Positions 1 to 7,686 of a stretch of 15,396 nt of DNA are shown here, piece after piece (within the stretch, counting starts at the first letter, position 1; each line of letters begins with the position of its first letter). The position numbers and the translations under genes are program-made. Under the pieces are notes generated by a model. That model saw nothing but the letters and a program-made list of their open reading frames with translations, was not told the DNA's origin and searched no databases. The stretch covers positions 1 through 15,396 of the forward strand of contig VGEI01000041.1 of NCBI GenBank assembly GCA_016869415.1. The letters run 5' to 3'. This stretch comes from Alphaproteobacteria bacterium. GTDB lineage: Bacteria; Pseudomonadota; Alphaproteobacteria; CACIAM-22H2.

Positions 1-25
1 GTTTGTAGTAGAATCAACGAACTAG

Positions 26-50
26 CTCCGAGTCGCCCAACTCCGAGTCG
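26..50. repeat. Two direct copies of CTCCGAGTCG just before fliG
   Basis: The 10-base unit CTCCGAGTCG occurs at 26-35 and again at 41-50, separated by CCCAA, so the period is 15 bases. It lies 10 bases upstream of the fliG ATG, where a ribosome binding site would be expected but no clear one is seen. It could be a local tandem duplication in the tail of an upstream gene or in the leader. No function can be assigned. Confidence 0.5.
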
Positions 51-59
51 AAACGATCC

Positions 60-1079
60 ATGCGCGTCCGTGAAGACTACCGAACGCTAACCGGGTCCGA
101 AAAGGCGGCCGTGCTGATGCTCGCCATCGGCGAAGAATACGCGGCCAAGCTCTTCGCGCTGATGGACGACGAAGAGATCAAGGAGTTGTCGCAGACCATG
201 TCCAACCTGGGCACGGTCCACTCCTCGATCATCGAGCGCCTGTTCATCGAATTCGCCGACCAGATCTCGTCCACCGGCTCGCTGGTCGGCTCCTTCGACT
301 CGACCGAACGGCTTCTGGAGAAGGTTCTCGGCAAGGACCGCGTCGACAGCATCATGGAGGAAATCCGTGGTCCTGCCGGCCGCACGATGTGGGACAAGCT
401 GGCCAACGTGAACGAGGGCGTGCTGGCCAACTTCCTCAAGAACGAATACCCGCAGACCGTCGCCGTGGTGCTGGGCAAGATCAAGGCCGACCACGCGGCC
501 CGCGTGCTCGGGTAGCTGCCCGAGGCCTTCGCCATGGAAGTCATCATGCGCATGCTGCGCATGGAATCGGTGCAGAAGGAAATTCTCGACGACGTCGAGC
601 GCACGCTGCGCTCGGAGTTCATGAGCAACCTCGCCCGCACCACGCGGCGCGACCCGCACGAGGCGATGGCCGAGATCTTCAACTCGCTCGACCGCACGAC
701 GGAAGGCCGCTTCATCTCGGCCCTCGAGGAACGCAACAGAGATTCCGCCGAGCGCATCAAGGCGATGATGTTCACCTTCGAGGATCTCGGCCGCCTCGAT
801 CCGGGCAGCGTGCAGACGCTGCTGCGCAACGTCGACAAGTCGAAGCTGGCCGTCGCCCTCAAGGGCGCGCCCGAGCCGCTGCGCGACCTGTTCTTCGCCA
901 ACATGTCCGAACGCGCCGGCAAGCTGCTGCGCGAGGAAATCCAGGCCCTCGGGCCGGTCAAGCTGCGCGACGTGGACGAGGCGCAGACCTACATGGTGGC
1001 GCTGGCCAAGGAGCTCGCCGCCAAGGACGAGATCGTCATCGCCGACAAGCGCGGCGGCGACGACGAGCTCATCTACTAA
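60..1079 (+). pseudogene. fliG: Flagellar motor switch protein FliG, interrupted by one in-frame amber codon
   Basis: FliG sits on the cytoplasmic face of the flagellar MS ring, binds FliF and FliM, and contacts the stator to make torque. The frame encodes 339 codons before TAA, the usual FliG length, with one TAG at codon 152 (513-515). Before it are the N domain and the first part of the middle domain, with the EHPQ-like motif seen as EYPQ near residue 130. After it the same frame continues with LPEAFAMEVIMRML, the rest of the middle domain and the C-terminal torque helix region (EERNRDSAERIK, FTFEDL). There is no frameshift and no other damage. A single change from GAG would give this TAG, which suggests a recent mutation or a read error. 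An ATG at 534 with GAGG nearby could restart a 181-residue C-terminal fragment. TAG is a normal stop elsewhere here (8467-8469). No other flagellar gene is visible; the next gene is convergent. Confidence 0.93.
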
Positions 1080-1129
1080 GCCGCCGCGGCAACACTCCTC
1101 TTGCTGACAACGGCCGCTCCAGCCCGGCG

Positions 1130-2107
1130 CTAGGAACGCGCCAGCACCTGTTCCATCAACGCGATGACGCGTTGCGTCGTGCTCCCCGAAGGATCGCCGC
1201 TCGGGTTGTGCTCCATCAGGTCGAAGGAGCCGACCAGTCCCGTCGCCATCGCGGCGGCGAGACACTCACCGGTCTCGGCCAGGGTGGTGCCGCCGGCCTC
1301 GGGCAGACCTACACCCGGCGCTTCGCCGGGATCGAGCACATCGAGATCGAAGCTCACATGGATATGAGCACCCTCGCGTAATGGCCGCTCCAGCGCTTGC
1401 AGCGCCAGCGCCGCCATGCCGTGCCGGCGGATCTCCTCCATACCGTGCGTGCGCAGGCCCCGCTCGCGCACGCGCACGACCTCCAGCGGGTCGACCGAGC
1501 GCACGCCGAGCAGCGCGAAATCGCGGACCGCGACCATCGGCCGTGACAGCCCGAGGGCGAGCAGAGAGGGATGGCCCTCGCCGGTGGTCACTGCCACCGG
1601 CATGCCAAAGACGCAGCCGCTGGGCGAGGATTGGGGGGTGTTGAAATCCGCGTGGGCGTCGAGCCAGAGCACGAAGAAGGGCCGCCGCAGCCGTGCGCAA
1701 TGCGCCACCGCGGCGGCGATCGAGCCGATGGCCAGCGAATGGTCGCCGCCCAGCAGCAGCGGCATGCGGCCCAGGGCCAGGGCGCCGGCGGCAGCGTCGC
1801 GCACCGCGCGGCAGGACGCCGCCACTTCGCGGAGGCTGGCGCAGCCGTCGATGCTCTGGCCGATCCGGGAGTTGGCGGAAACCACGTTGCCGGCGTCGGC
1901 GACATCCCAGCCGGCCCTTTTCAGCGCCGCGGCCAGCCCTCCGGCACGCAGCGCCTCCGGCCCGCCGGCCGAGCCGCGAAAAGCCGAGCCGAGATCCGTC
2001 GGGGCGCCGATCAGCGTCAGCCGCGCCGTCTCCGCTGCCGGAAGGGAGCCGTTCTCCACCGCGCCGCCGGGACTGTAACGCTCGTCGATGGTCCACTCCG
2101 TCGCCAA
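1130..2107 (-). CDS. Arginase-family ureohydrolase with altered active-site loop
   Basis: Arginases are cytoplasmic two-manganese enzymes splitting L-arginine into ornithine and urea. At 325 residues the length fits. All six expected metal ligands are visible: H123 in GGDHS, D150, H152 and D154 in DAHADFNTP, D254 and D256 in SFDLDVLDP. The conserved late glutamate is E277, and LMEHNP matches the usual EVNP region. Odd: the loop after DAHADFNTP reads SGCVFG, where family members have SGNxHG, so both the substrate-contacting Asn and the proton-shuttle His are replaced (Cys and Phe). The substrate may therefore differ or activity may be low. The start is a TTG at 2105-2107; an in-frame stop lies ten codons upstream (2135-2137), and a GTG at codon 17 is an alternative start. 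It is convergent with fliG and divergent from an AruH-like transaminase, which favours an arginine-related role. Agmatinase is less likely given the DAHADFNTP sequence. Confidence 0.85.
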   Translation of the reverse strand: MATEWTIDERYSPGGAVENGSLPAAETARLTLIGAPTDLGSAFRGSAGGPEALRAGGLAAALKRAGWDVADAGNVVSANSRIGQSIDGCASLREVAASCRAVRDAAAGALALGRMPLLLGGDHSLAIGSIAAAVAHCARLRRPFFVLWLDAHADFNTPQSSPSGCVFGMPVAVTTGEGHPSLLALGLSRPMVAVRDFALLGVRSVDPLEVVRVRERGLRTHGMEEIRRHGMAALALQALERPLREGAHIHVSFDLDVLDPGEAPGVGLPEAGGTTLAETGECLAAAMATGLVGSFDLMEHNPSGDPSGSTTQRVIALMEQVLARS

Positions 2108-2227
2108 AAATCCGTCGTCTCGCGACGCGACTCGTCACCCCACCCTTCTCCCTAGGTAGTCGCATCGTGTTACGATCTCAAGCTCGGCCGCTCCGCCCGC
2201 GCCCCCATTCGTTTGCGACTCCAGCCC
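2108..2227. promoter_or_regulatory. Divergent promoter region between the arginase and aminotransferase genes
   Basis: This 120-bp gap must hold start signals for the leftward arginase gene and the rightward aminotransferase-cyclase pair. A small inverted repeat, ATCGT and ACGAT around GTT, lies at 2164-2176 and could be a regulator half-site pair. I could not identify convincing -35 and -10 boxes for either direction. The region is assigned from gene orientation, not from a recognised motif. Confidence 0.4.
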
Positions 2228-3439
2228 ATGCGTTTTTCCCCGCTTGTCGATCGCCTCGCCGGCCGCGGCTCCGCCGCCTGGCGCATCCATTTCGAGGCCG
2301 TGCAGCGCCGCGACCGCGACGGCAAGGACGTCATCCTGCTCACCGTCGGCGATCCCGACCAGAAGCCGCCGGCGGCAATGGTCGAGGCCACGGTCAAGGC
2401 GCTACGTGCCGGGCACACCGGTTATGCCGGGATTGTCGGCCCGCTGCCCTTACGCGAAGCCATCGCCAGGCGCGTCGCCGGTCGTACCGGTATTGTCACC
2501 ACGGCCGAGAACGTGGTCATTGTGCCCGGCGCCCAGGCCGGGCTGTTCTGCGCGCTGCAGCTCCTCGCCGGGCCGGGCGACGAGGTGATCCTGGCCGAGC
2601 CGATGTACGCCACCTACGAGGCGGTGGTCGGCGTCTCCGGCGCCACGCTGGTCAACGTGCCGCTCAAGCCGGAGAACAATTTCCATCCCGACCTCAGGGC
2701 GCTTGAAGCCGCCATCACGCCGCGCACCCGCGTGCTGTGGATCAATAGCCCGCACAATCCCACCGGCGCCGTGCTCGACCGCCACGAGATCGAGACCATC
2801 GCCGGGCTCTGCCGCCGGCACGATCTCTGGCTGCTCTCCGACGAGGTCTACGAGGATCTCGCCTACGCCCGGCCGCATATCAGCCCGCGCACCCTGCCCG
2901 GCATGGCCGAGCGTACGGTGGTGATCTCCAGCCTGTCGAAGTCGCACGCCGTGCCCGGCTTCCGTACTGGCTGGATCGTCGGCCCGGCGGCACTCACCCC
3001 ACACCTATTCAACCTCATCCTCTGCATGACCTATGGCGGGCCGCCCTTCATCCACGATGGCGCCCTGCCCGCCCTGACGCAGGAGCTGCCCGAGGCGGCG
3101 AGCTTGCGCGCCGACTACCGGCGCCGCGCCGAGCTTCTCGGCGGCCTGTTGCAGCAGGCCAGGAATTGCCGCGTGGTCATGCCGGAAGGCGGCATGTTCC
3201 TGCTGCTCGACGTGCGGGGTACGGGCATGAGCGCCACCGAGTTCGCCCGCGGCCTGCTCGATGCCGAGAACGTGGCGCTGCTGCCGGCCGACGGCTTCGG
3301 CCCGAGCCTCGCCGGGCATCTGCGCGTCTCGCTCACCCAGCCCGACGCGCGCCTCGCCGAAGCGGGCGAGCGCATCGTGCGCTACGCCGCCCCACCCGCC
3401 GCCGCCCCGGTCAAGGCCGAGGCGGCGCCTTACGATTGA
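2228..3439 (+). CDS. aruH: PLP-dependent class I/II aminotransferase, AruH-like (arginine:pyruvate transaminase)
   Basis: Fold-type I PLP aminotransferase of 403 residues. Visible landmarks: VGDPDQKPP near residue 40, the SPHNPTG motif at 174-180 with the PLP-contacting Asn, SDEVYEDL at 204-211 (Asp and Tyr), the Schiff-base lysine K238 in SSLSKSHAVPGFRTGW, and the carboxylate-binding R366 in GHLRVSL. From memory of family members, AAWRIHFEA, SLSKSHA, ILCMTYGGPPFI and GFGPSLAGHLR resemble AruH of Pseudomonas, which transaminates L-arginine with pyruvate to 2-ketoarginine and alanine. The neighbouring arginase supports that, but the 2-ketoarginine decarboxylase gene aruI is not in the window. 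An aspartate or aromatic aminotransferase remains possible. The frame is open from a TTG at 2213; I chose the ATG at 2228 because MRFSPLVDRLAGRG matches the AruH opening. Neither has a strong ribosome site. The cyclase gene starts 10 nt after the stop, so the two are probably co-transcribed. Confidence 0.8.
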   Translation: MRFSPLVDRLAGRGSAAWRIHFEAVQRRDRDGKDVILLTVGDPDQKPPAAMVEATVKALRAGHTGYAGIVGPLPLREAIARRVAGRTGIVTTAENVVIVPGAQAGLFCALQLLAGPGDEVILAEPMYATYEAVVGVSGATLVNVPLKPENNFHPDLRALEAAITPRTRVLWINSPHNPTGAVLDRHEIETIAGLCRRHDLWLLSDEVYEDLAYARPHISPRTLPGMAERTVVISSLSKSHAVPGFRTGWIVGPAALTPHLFNLILCMTYGGPPFIHDGALPALTQELPEAASLRADYRRRAELLGGLLQQARNCRVVMPEGGMFLLLDVRGTGMSATEFARGLLDAENVALLPADGFGPSLAGHLRVSLTQPDARLAEAGERIVRYAAPPAAAPVKAEAAPYD

Positions 3440-3449
3440 ACGGACCGGC

Positions 3450-5270
3450 ATGAGCCGCTTACGCCGGGCAGATTGGCTCTGGCGGTTCGCGGAGCCGCCG
3501 GAACGGATCTGGCCGGCGCTGGCCGACACCGCCCGCTTCAACGAGGCCGCCGAGCTGCCCAAGCACCGTATCGAGGAGGTGCTGCAGCAAGACGGCTCGG
3601 TGATCTATATCGGCCGCGCCAGGTTCGGGCCCTTCGAGATCAGCTGGCGCGACATTCCCGTCGAATGGTCGGCCGGGCGCCACTTCCGCCACACCCGGCG
3701 GTTCCGCAACGGCCCCTTCGTCTTGATGACCGCCTCGCTCGCCCTCACCCGCGAAGGGGCGGGGACCCGGGCCGACTACACGCTCGAGGTCGAGCCGGCC
3801 AACCTGCTGGGCCGCTTGATCCTCGCTTGCGGCTTCTTCCGTAACACCGAACGGACCTTCACGCGGCTGATCGGCGGGATCGCCGACTACGCCGCCGGCC
3901 GCGCCGAGCAGCCCTACGCCGCCAAAGGCGCGGCCTTGTCCGACGAGGCGTCGAAACGCCTGCAGGCGCAGCTGCGCCAGGTCGAAGCGGAAGGCGTGCG
4001 GCCGGCGCTCACGCGCCGCCTGGGCACACTGATCGTGGAGGGCTCGGAGCTCGACCTGCAGCACATCAGGCCGCTGCGCCTGGCCAGGCAGTGGGGCGAG
4101 CCCGAGCGCGAGGTCATCGAGCTTGGCCTGCGCGCCGTGCGGGCGGGATTGCTGACGCTGCAGTGGGAGCTGCTCTGCCCGAACTGCCGCGGCGCCAAGG
4201 CCGGCGCCGCGACGCTGGAGCGGCTGCCGCGCGGCGCCCATTGCGCGACCTGCAACATCGACTACGAGCGCGACTTCTCGCGCAACGTCGAGCTGACCTT
4301 CCGCCCCTCGCCGGCGATCCGGCCACTGAGCGAGGGGGAGTTCTGCCTGTTCAGCCCGATGACAACGCCGCACGTGGCGGTCCAGCAGACGCTCGCCCCC
4401 GGCGAGACCCGCGACGTGCCAGCCGAACTCGCGTTCGGCGCCTATCGCCTGCGCACCCTCCATCCGGGTGGCGCCGCGCCGGTGGAGTGGAATTCGGGCG
4501 GCTTTCCCGCGGTTGTCGCGGACAGCAAAGGCGTGCACGCAGGCCCACCCGCACCGCCGGGCATGGTGCGCCTCGAAAACCGCGGCGAGCGGGAGGTGAC
4601 GCTAGTCGTGGAATCGCGGGCCTGGGTCGCCGAGGCGCTGACCGCGCACCGCGCCACGACAATGCAGAGCTTCCGCGATCTCTTCGCCACAGAGATCCTG
4701 CGGCCGGGCGACGAGGCGGGCATCGGGCAGGTGACCCTGATGTTCACCGATCTGCGCGGCTCGACCGCGCTTTACGGCCGCATCGGCGATGCGGCGGCCT
4801 ACCGGCTGGTGCGCGAGCATTTCGCCTTCCTGGCCGAGACAGTGCGCGAGCATGACGGCGCGGTGATCAAAACCATCGGCGACGCGGTGATGGCGGCCTT
4901 CAGCGATCCTTCCCGGGCGCTGGCGGCGGCCCTCGCGGTGCAGGGCCGGGTGGCAGCATTCAACCGCGACCACCCCGACGGGGGCGGCGCGGAGGGGGAC
5001 GGCGTGGTCATCAAGCTCGGCCTGCATACGGGCGCCTGCATCGCCGTCAGCCTCAACGGCCGGCTCGATTATTTCGGCGGCACCGTCAACCTCGCGGCGC
5101 GCCTGCAGGGCCAGAGCCGCGGCGGCGACATCGTGGTCTCCGAGGATCTGGCCAACGATCCGGCGGTGGCCGGCCAGCTCGCCAAGCTCGGCGCGCAGCC
5201 GGAAACGGCGCTGGTCAAAGGCATCGAGACGCCGGTCGCCTTCCGAAGGATCGTGGGCGTCGCGGGATAA
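3450..5270 (+). CDS. Class III adenylate cyclase with N-terminal SRPBCC-like and zinc-ribbon-containing domains
   Basis: A predicted soluble 606-residue protein making cAMP from ATP. Residues 1-150 look like a SRPBCC/START-type ligand-binding fold (RFAEPPERIWPALADTARFNE, then strands and a closing helix). Residues 165-400 resemble the region found before some bacterial cyclases (Pfam DUF5939, from memory), with a possible zinc ribbon C243-x2-C246 and C265-x2-C268. Residues 424-602 are the cyclase domain: metal-binding D434 (MFTDLRGST) and D478 (IKTIGD), adenine-specifying K474 and D540 (LDYFGG), and transition-state N547 and R551 (NLAARL). All catalytic residues are present, so it should be an active adenylate, not guanylate, cyclase. 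No membrane segment or signal peptide is seen. The ATG at 3450 lies 10 nt after the aminotransferase stop; the same frame is open upstream into that gene but there overlaps it. The arrangement suggests a ligand- or metal-sensing cyclase in an operon with amino-acid metabolism. Confidence 0.9.
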   Translation: MSRLRRADWLWRFAEPPERIWPALADTARFNEAAELPKHRIEEVLQQDGSVIYIGRARFGPFEISWRDIPVEWSAGRHFRHTRRFRNGPFVLMTASLALTREGAGTRADYTLEVEPANLLGRLILACGFFRNTERTFTRLIGGIADYAAGRAEQPYAAKGAALSDEASKRLQAQLRQVEAEGVRPALTRRLGTLIVEGSELDLQHIRPLRLARQWGEPEREVIELGLRAVRAGLLTLQWELLCPNCRGAKAGAATLERLPRGAHCATCNIDYERDFSRNVELTFRPSPAIRPLSEGEFCLFSPMTTPHVAVQQTLAPGETRDVPAELAFGAYRLRTLHPGGAAPVEWNSGGFPAVVADSKGVHAGPPAPPGMVRLENRGEREVTLVVESRAWVAEALTAHRATTMQSFRDLFATEILRPGDEAGIGQVTLMFTDLRGSTALYGRIGDAAAYRLVREHFAFLAETVREHDGAVIKTIGDAVMAAFSDPSRALAAALAVQGRVAAFNRDHPDGGGAEGDGVVIKLGLHTGACIAVSLNGRLDYFGGTVNLAARLQGQSRGGDIVVSEDLANDPAVAGQLAKLGAQPETALVKGIETPVAFRRIVGVAG

Positions 5271-5327
5271 GAAAGGCTCGCCGGGTTTTTCGCTCGAGCT
5301 CACCCTGATGGGGCCGCTTAAGGTTCC

Positions 5328-5657
5328 CTACTTCGCTTCCGGCACATGCCGGGCCAGGTCCATCGTGTCATGAAGCACCCGTAGGACTACGATGCTCCTG
5401 TCTTTCTCGCGGGAGGCTCGAAAGACAACAAAATGGCGGCCTGCATGCAGCGAATAGAGCCTCACGCCAATCTCCGGACGCGGCCTTACCCCGACTGCGG
5501 CGGGACCTGCGCTTAGCGCGGCCAGGGCATCCGCCAGAATCTGCGCGTATATATCGGCTTGAGCCGCACCGAACTGATCTTCGGTCCACCGGCCGATGTC
5601 TTCAAGATCGGCCTCCGCTGCAGCTACGGTTCTGACCGCCCAGATCGCGTGCGTCAC
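5328..5657 (-). CDS. parE: ParE-family toxin of a type II toxin-antitoxin pair
   Basis: A 109-residue RelE/ParE-superfamily toxin. ParE toxins usually poison DNA gyrase; that activity is inferred from family. The N-terminal part AAAEADLEDIGRWTEDQFG and the C-terminal RVLHDTMDLARHV match the conserved ends of the ParE family, with the central basic and Tyr/His stretch RLYSLHAGRHFVVFRAS. It starts with GTG at 5655-5657, whose bases overlap the TGA of the upstream antitoxin gene (GTGA), so translation is coupled and the toxin is second in the operon. It ends with TAG. It looks intact. It is convergent with the cyclase gene; the 57-bp gap between them has no clear terminator. Confidence 0.88.
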   Translation of the reverse strand: MTHAIWAVRTVAAAEADLEDIGRWTEDQFGAAQADIYAQILADALAALSAGPAAVGVRPRPEIGVRLYSLHAGRHFVVFRASREKDRSIVVLRVLHDTMDLARHVPEAK

Positions 5658-5941
5658 TTCGAACGCCGCGCCCTTCCCCGCTTCATCAGCGCGGTAACGT
5701 GCTTGCGTAGCGCATCGGGGGTCTCAAAGGCGGTGTAGCGCCCCGCTTCCATGTCCGCCAGGCCGATGTTGACGGCGCTGCGCAGGGCTTTCAGCTTGAC
5801 TTCATCTTCCCTATCCCGCCGCTCGATCAGGCGCAGACCGTCGCGCAGCACTTCGCTCGCGTTCTGGTAGCGGCCCGATTCGACAAGCTGCTCGATCAGC
5901 TCCGCCTGATGGTCGGTTAGCACGACATTGCGGGTCGGCAT
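5654..5941 (-). CDS. parD: ParD-family antitoxin (ribbon-helix-helix)
   Basis: A 95-residue antitoxin that should bind and neutralise ParE and repress its own operon. The N-terminal NVVLTDHQAELIEQLVESGRYQNASEVLRDGLRLIE is a typical ParD ribbon-helix-helix DNA-binding fold; the C-terminal half (LADMEAGRYTAFE and a basic tail) is the toxin-wrapping part. The ATG at 5939-5941 is chosen because GGGGAG lies 8 bases upstream and because a longer version reaching 5971 would begin inside the operator palindrome. The stop TGA overlaps the toxin's GTG start by four bases (5654-5657). Antitoxin-first order and tight overlap are standard for parDE. Confidence 0.9.
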   Translation of the reverse strand: MPTRNVVLTDHQAELIEQLVESGRYQNASEVLRDGLRLIERRDREDEVKLKALRSAVNIGLADMEAGRYTAFETPDALRKHVTALMKRGRARRSK

Positions 5942-5962
5942 GCGAGAAACTCCCCATATCCT

Positions 5963-5983
5963 TATTGGCATATTATGCCAATA
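5963..5983. promoter_or_regulatory. parDE operator: 21-bp palindrome
   Basis: Arms TATTGGCATA (5963-5972) and TATGCCAATA (5974-5983) are perfect reverse complements around one central T. The site ends 22 bases upstream of the parD ATG. On the minus strand it includes CATAAT, a fair -10 box, so ParD binding here would block transcription. Its function as the autoregulatory operator is inferred from position and from how parD systems work. Confidence 0.75.
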
Positions 5984-6021
5984 GAGGTCGGAGGACCAGC
6001 TCTGCGTTTATGGCGGCGGCC

Positions 6022-7686
6022 CTACCCCGCCGCCTGCGGCTCGCCCGATGGGGTCTCGCCGGGACCGGGCGTCACCGCCTTGACGCGCCGGGCGCGCACC
6101 GTCTTCTTGGCGCGCAGGCGGCTCTCGCTGAGCTCGCCGGCCGCCTCGAGGATCGGGTAGGCGACGCTGGTCAGGTGCGAGTTGATGCGCTTCAAGTCGC
6201 GCAGGATGTCGAGATGCAGCGAGCTGGTCTCGATGCTCTCCGCCCTACCGCTGCGCAGGCGCATGAGGTGCTGCTCGGTCAGCTTGCGCTCGCGATCGCG
6301 GAACTCGATCTTCTCCTCGAGCAGCTTGCGCGCCATGGCGAGATCGCCGGAGATGAAGACGCTCATGGCGAGCTGCAGATGCTCCATCGCCTCGGCGTGC
6401 AGCAGGCTGATCTCCTTGAAGCCTTCCTCGGAGAAATGCAGGCGGTGCTTGATCTTCTTGACCGCCATCTCCATCAGGTTCTTGTCGATGATGTCGCCGA
6501 CATGCTCGAGGTTGGTGGTAAAGCCGATGATGTCCATGGCCCGCTTGCCGTCGACCTCGCCCAGCGGCTCGCGGCTGACCTGGGTGAGGTAGAGCTTGAT
6601 CGCCTCGTGCAGCCGGTCGACCGTGTCGTCGCGCCGGATGATGTCGGCGGCAAGCTTGCGGTCGTCGGTCTGAAACACGGTGAGGGTGTCGCGCAGCATG
6701 CCTTCGAGCGCGTCGCCCATGCGCAGGGTCTCGCGCGCCGCGGCGGCGATGGCCAGCGGCGGTGAGTCGAGCGCCGCGGGATCGAGGTAGCGCGGCTTGG
6801 CCGGGTCCTCGGCGCCCGGCGCGTCGACGACGCGGCTGGCCAGCAGCCGGCCGATCGGGCCGGTGAACCAGACGAACACCACGGCCAGCGCCAGGTTGAA
6901 GGTGAGGTGGAAGTTGACCACCAGCCGCGCCGGGTCGGCATCGAACCCGGCGAGCAGCCTCGCCGCCGGCTCGAGCAGCGGCAGGGCGACGAGCGCGCCG
7001 GCGAAACGGAAGACGAGGTTGCCCAGGGTGACACGGCGCGCGGCCGCGTCGCCGCTCCAGGTCGCGGCCAGCGCCGGGAAGGCGCCGCCGAGATTGGCGC
7101 CGACCACCAGGGCCAGGGCCAGCGGCGGGGCGAGCATGCCGATCGAGGCCAGCGACATGACCAGCAGCACGACGGCGAGGCTCGAATGCGCCAGCCAGGT
7201 GAGGGCGGCGGCGACCAGCACGGCGATGATCCGCTCGCTGCCCAGGCCGGCGAGCACCATGTCGACGGTCGGCGAGGTACGCAGCGGCGTCGAGGCCTCG
7301 ACGATCAGGCGCAGCGCCAGCAGCATCAGGCCGAGCCCGACTGCCGTGCGGCCGAGATCGCGCTGGCGGGTGGTGGTGCCGGCGAGGAAGGCGATCACGC
7401 CGATGAAGATGAGCACGGGCGAGATCCAGTCGACGCGCAAGGAGAGCGCCTGGGCGACCAGGGCCGTGCCGACATCGGCCCCCAGCATCACTGCGAGGGC
7501 CGCACCCGTGGCCAGCAGGCCGCGCTCGGCGAAGGAGGCGGTCATCAGCGCCGTCGCCGTGCTCGACTGCAGCACCGCGGTGACGCCGAGCCCGGCGGCG
7601 AAGGCGGTGGCGCGGTTGCGCAAGCCGTGGCCGATCACCCGGCGCAGATCGGCGCCGTAGGCGCGCATCACGCCGGTGCGCACCAT
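6022..7686 (-). CDS. Na+/phosphate cotransporter family protein with PhoU-like C-terminal domain
   Basis: A membrane protein of the Na/Pi-cotransporter II family (YjbB/NptA-like), expected to move phosphate with sodium. Two inverted repeats are visible: GLGVTAVLQSSTATALM near residue 33 with the hallmark QSST, and LTWLAHSSLAVVLLVMS near 163, where the usual Gln is replaced by Ala-His. Hydrophobic segments fill residues 25-290; residues about 330-530 form two PhoU-like helical bundles (DDTVDRLHEAIKLYL, TTNLEHVGDIIDKNLME), and a basic tail follows. The listed start is the first standard ATG (7684-7686), but homologous-looking sequence continues 22 codons upstream (LIHLLGGVALLLWGLR) to an ATC at 7750-7752 preceded by GGAG at 8 bases, with no ATG, GTG or TTG before the upstream stop. 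I think 7752 is the real beginning, either as a rare ATC start or as a mutated or misread ATG. The listed version would lack the first membrane helix. Confidence 0.88.
   Translation of the reverse strand: MVRTGVMRAYGADLRRVIGHGLRNRATAFAAGLGVTAVLQSSTATALMTASFAERGLLATGAALAVMLGADVGTALVAQALSLRVDWISPVLIFIGVIAFLAGTTTRQRDLGRTAVGLGLMLLALRLIVEASTPLRTSPTVDMVLAGLGSERIIAVLVAAALTWLAHSSLAVVLLVMSLASIGMLAPPLALALVVGANLGGAFPALAATWSGDAAARRVTLGNLVFRFAGALVALPLLEPAARLLAGFDADPARLVVNFHLTFNLALAVVFVWFTGPIGRLLASRVVDAPGAEDPAKPRYLDPAALDSPPLAIAAAARETLRMGDALEGMLRDTLTVFQTDDRKLAADIIRRDDTVDRLHEAIKLYLTQVSREPLGEVDGKRAMDIIGFTTNLEHVGDIIDKNLMEMAVKKIKHRLHFSEEGFKEISLLHAEAMEHLQLAMSVFISGDLAMARKLLEEKIEFRDRERKLTEQHLMRLRSGRAESIETSSLHLDILRDLKRINSHLTSVAYPILEAAGELSESRLRAKKTVRARRVKAVTPGPGETPSGEPQAAG

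Noticed and set aside
77..1265. Two long leftward frames opposite fliG (294 and 392 codons)
   Set aside because: They mirror fliG, which has clear family sequence, and show only Arg/Ser- or Gly/His-rich composition typical of antisense frames in GC-rich DNA.
2213..2227. TTG at 2213 as the aminotransferase start
   Set aside because: The ATG at 2228 gives the AruH-like opening MRFSPLVDRLAGRG; the five extra codons have no family support and no ribosome site.
3261..3449. Extension of the cyclase 63 codons upstream
   Set aside because: It would overlap the end of the aminotransferase gene, is Pro/Arg/Ser-rich, and a suitable ATG stands 10 nt after that gene's stop.
5280..5307. Terminator after the cyclase (GCTCG and CGAGC around a T-run)
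   Set aside because: The stem is only five base pairs and the T-run lies in the loop rather than after the stem.
5965..6765. Rightward 266-codon frame starting in the parDE operator
   Set aside because: It runs opposite the PhoU-like domain of the phosphate transporter and has no recognisable domain.
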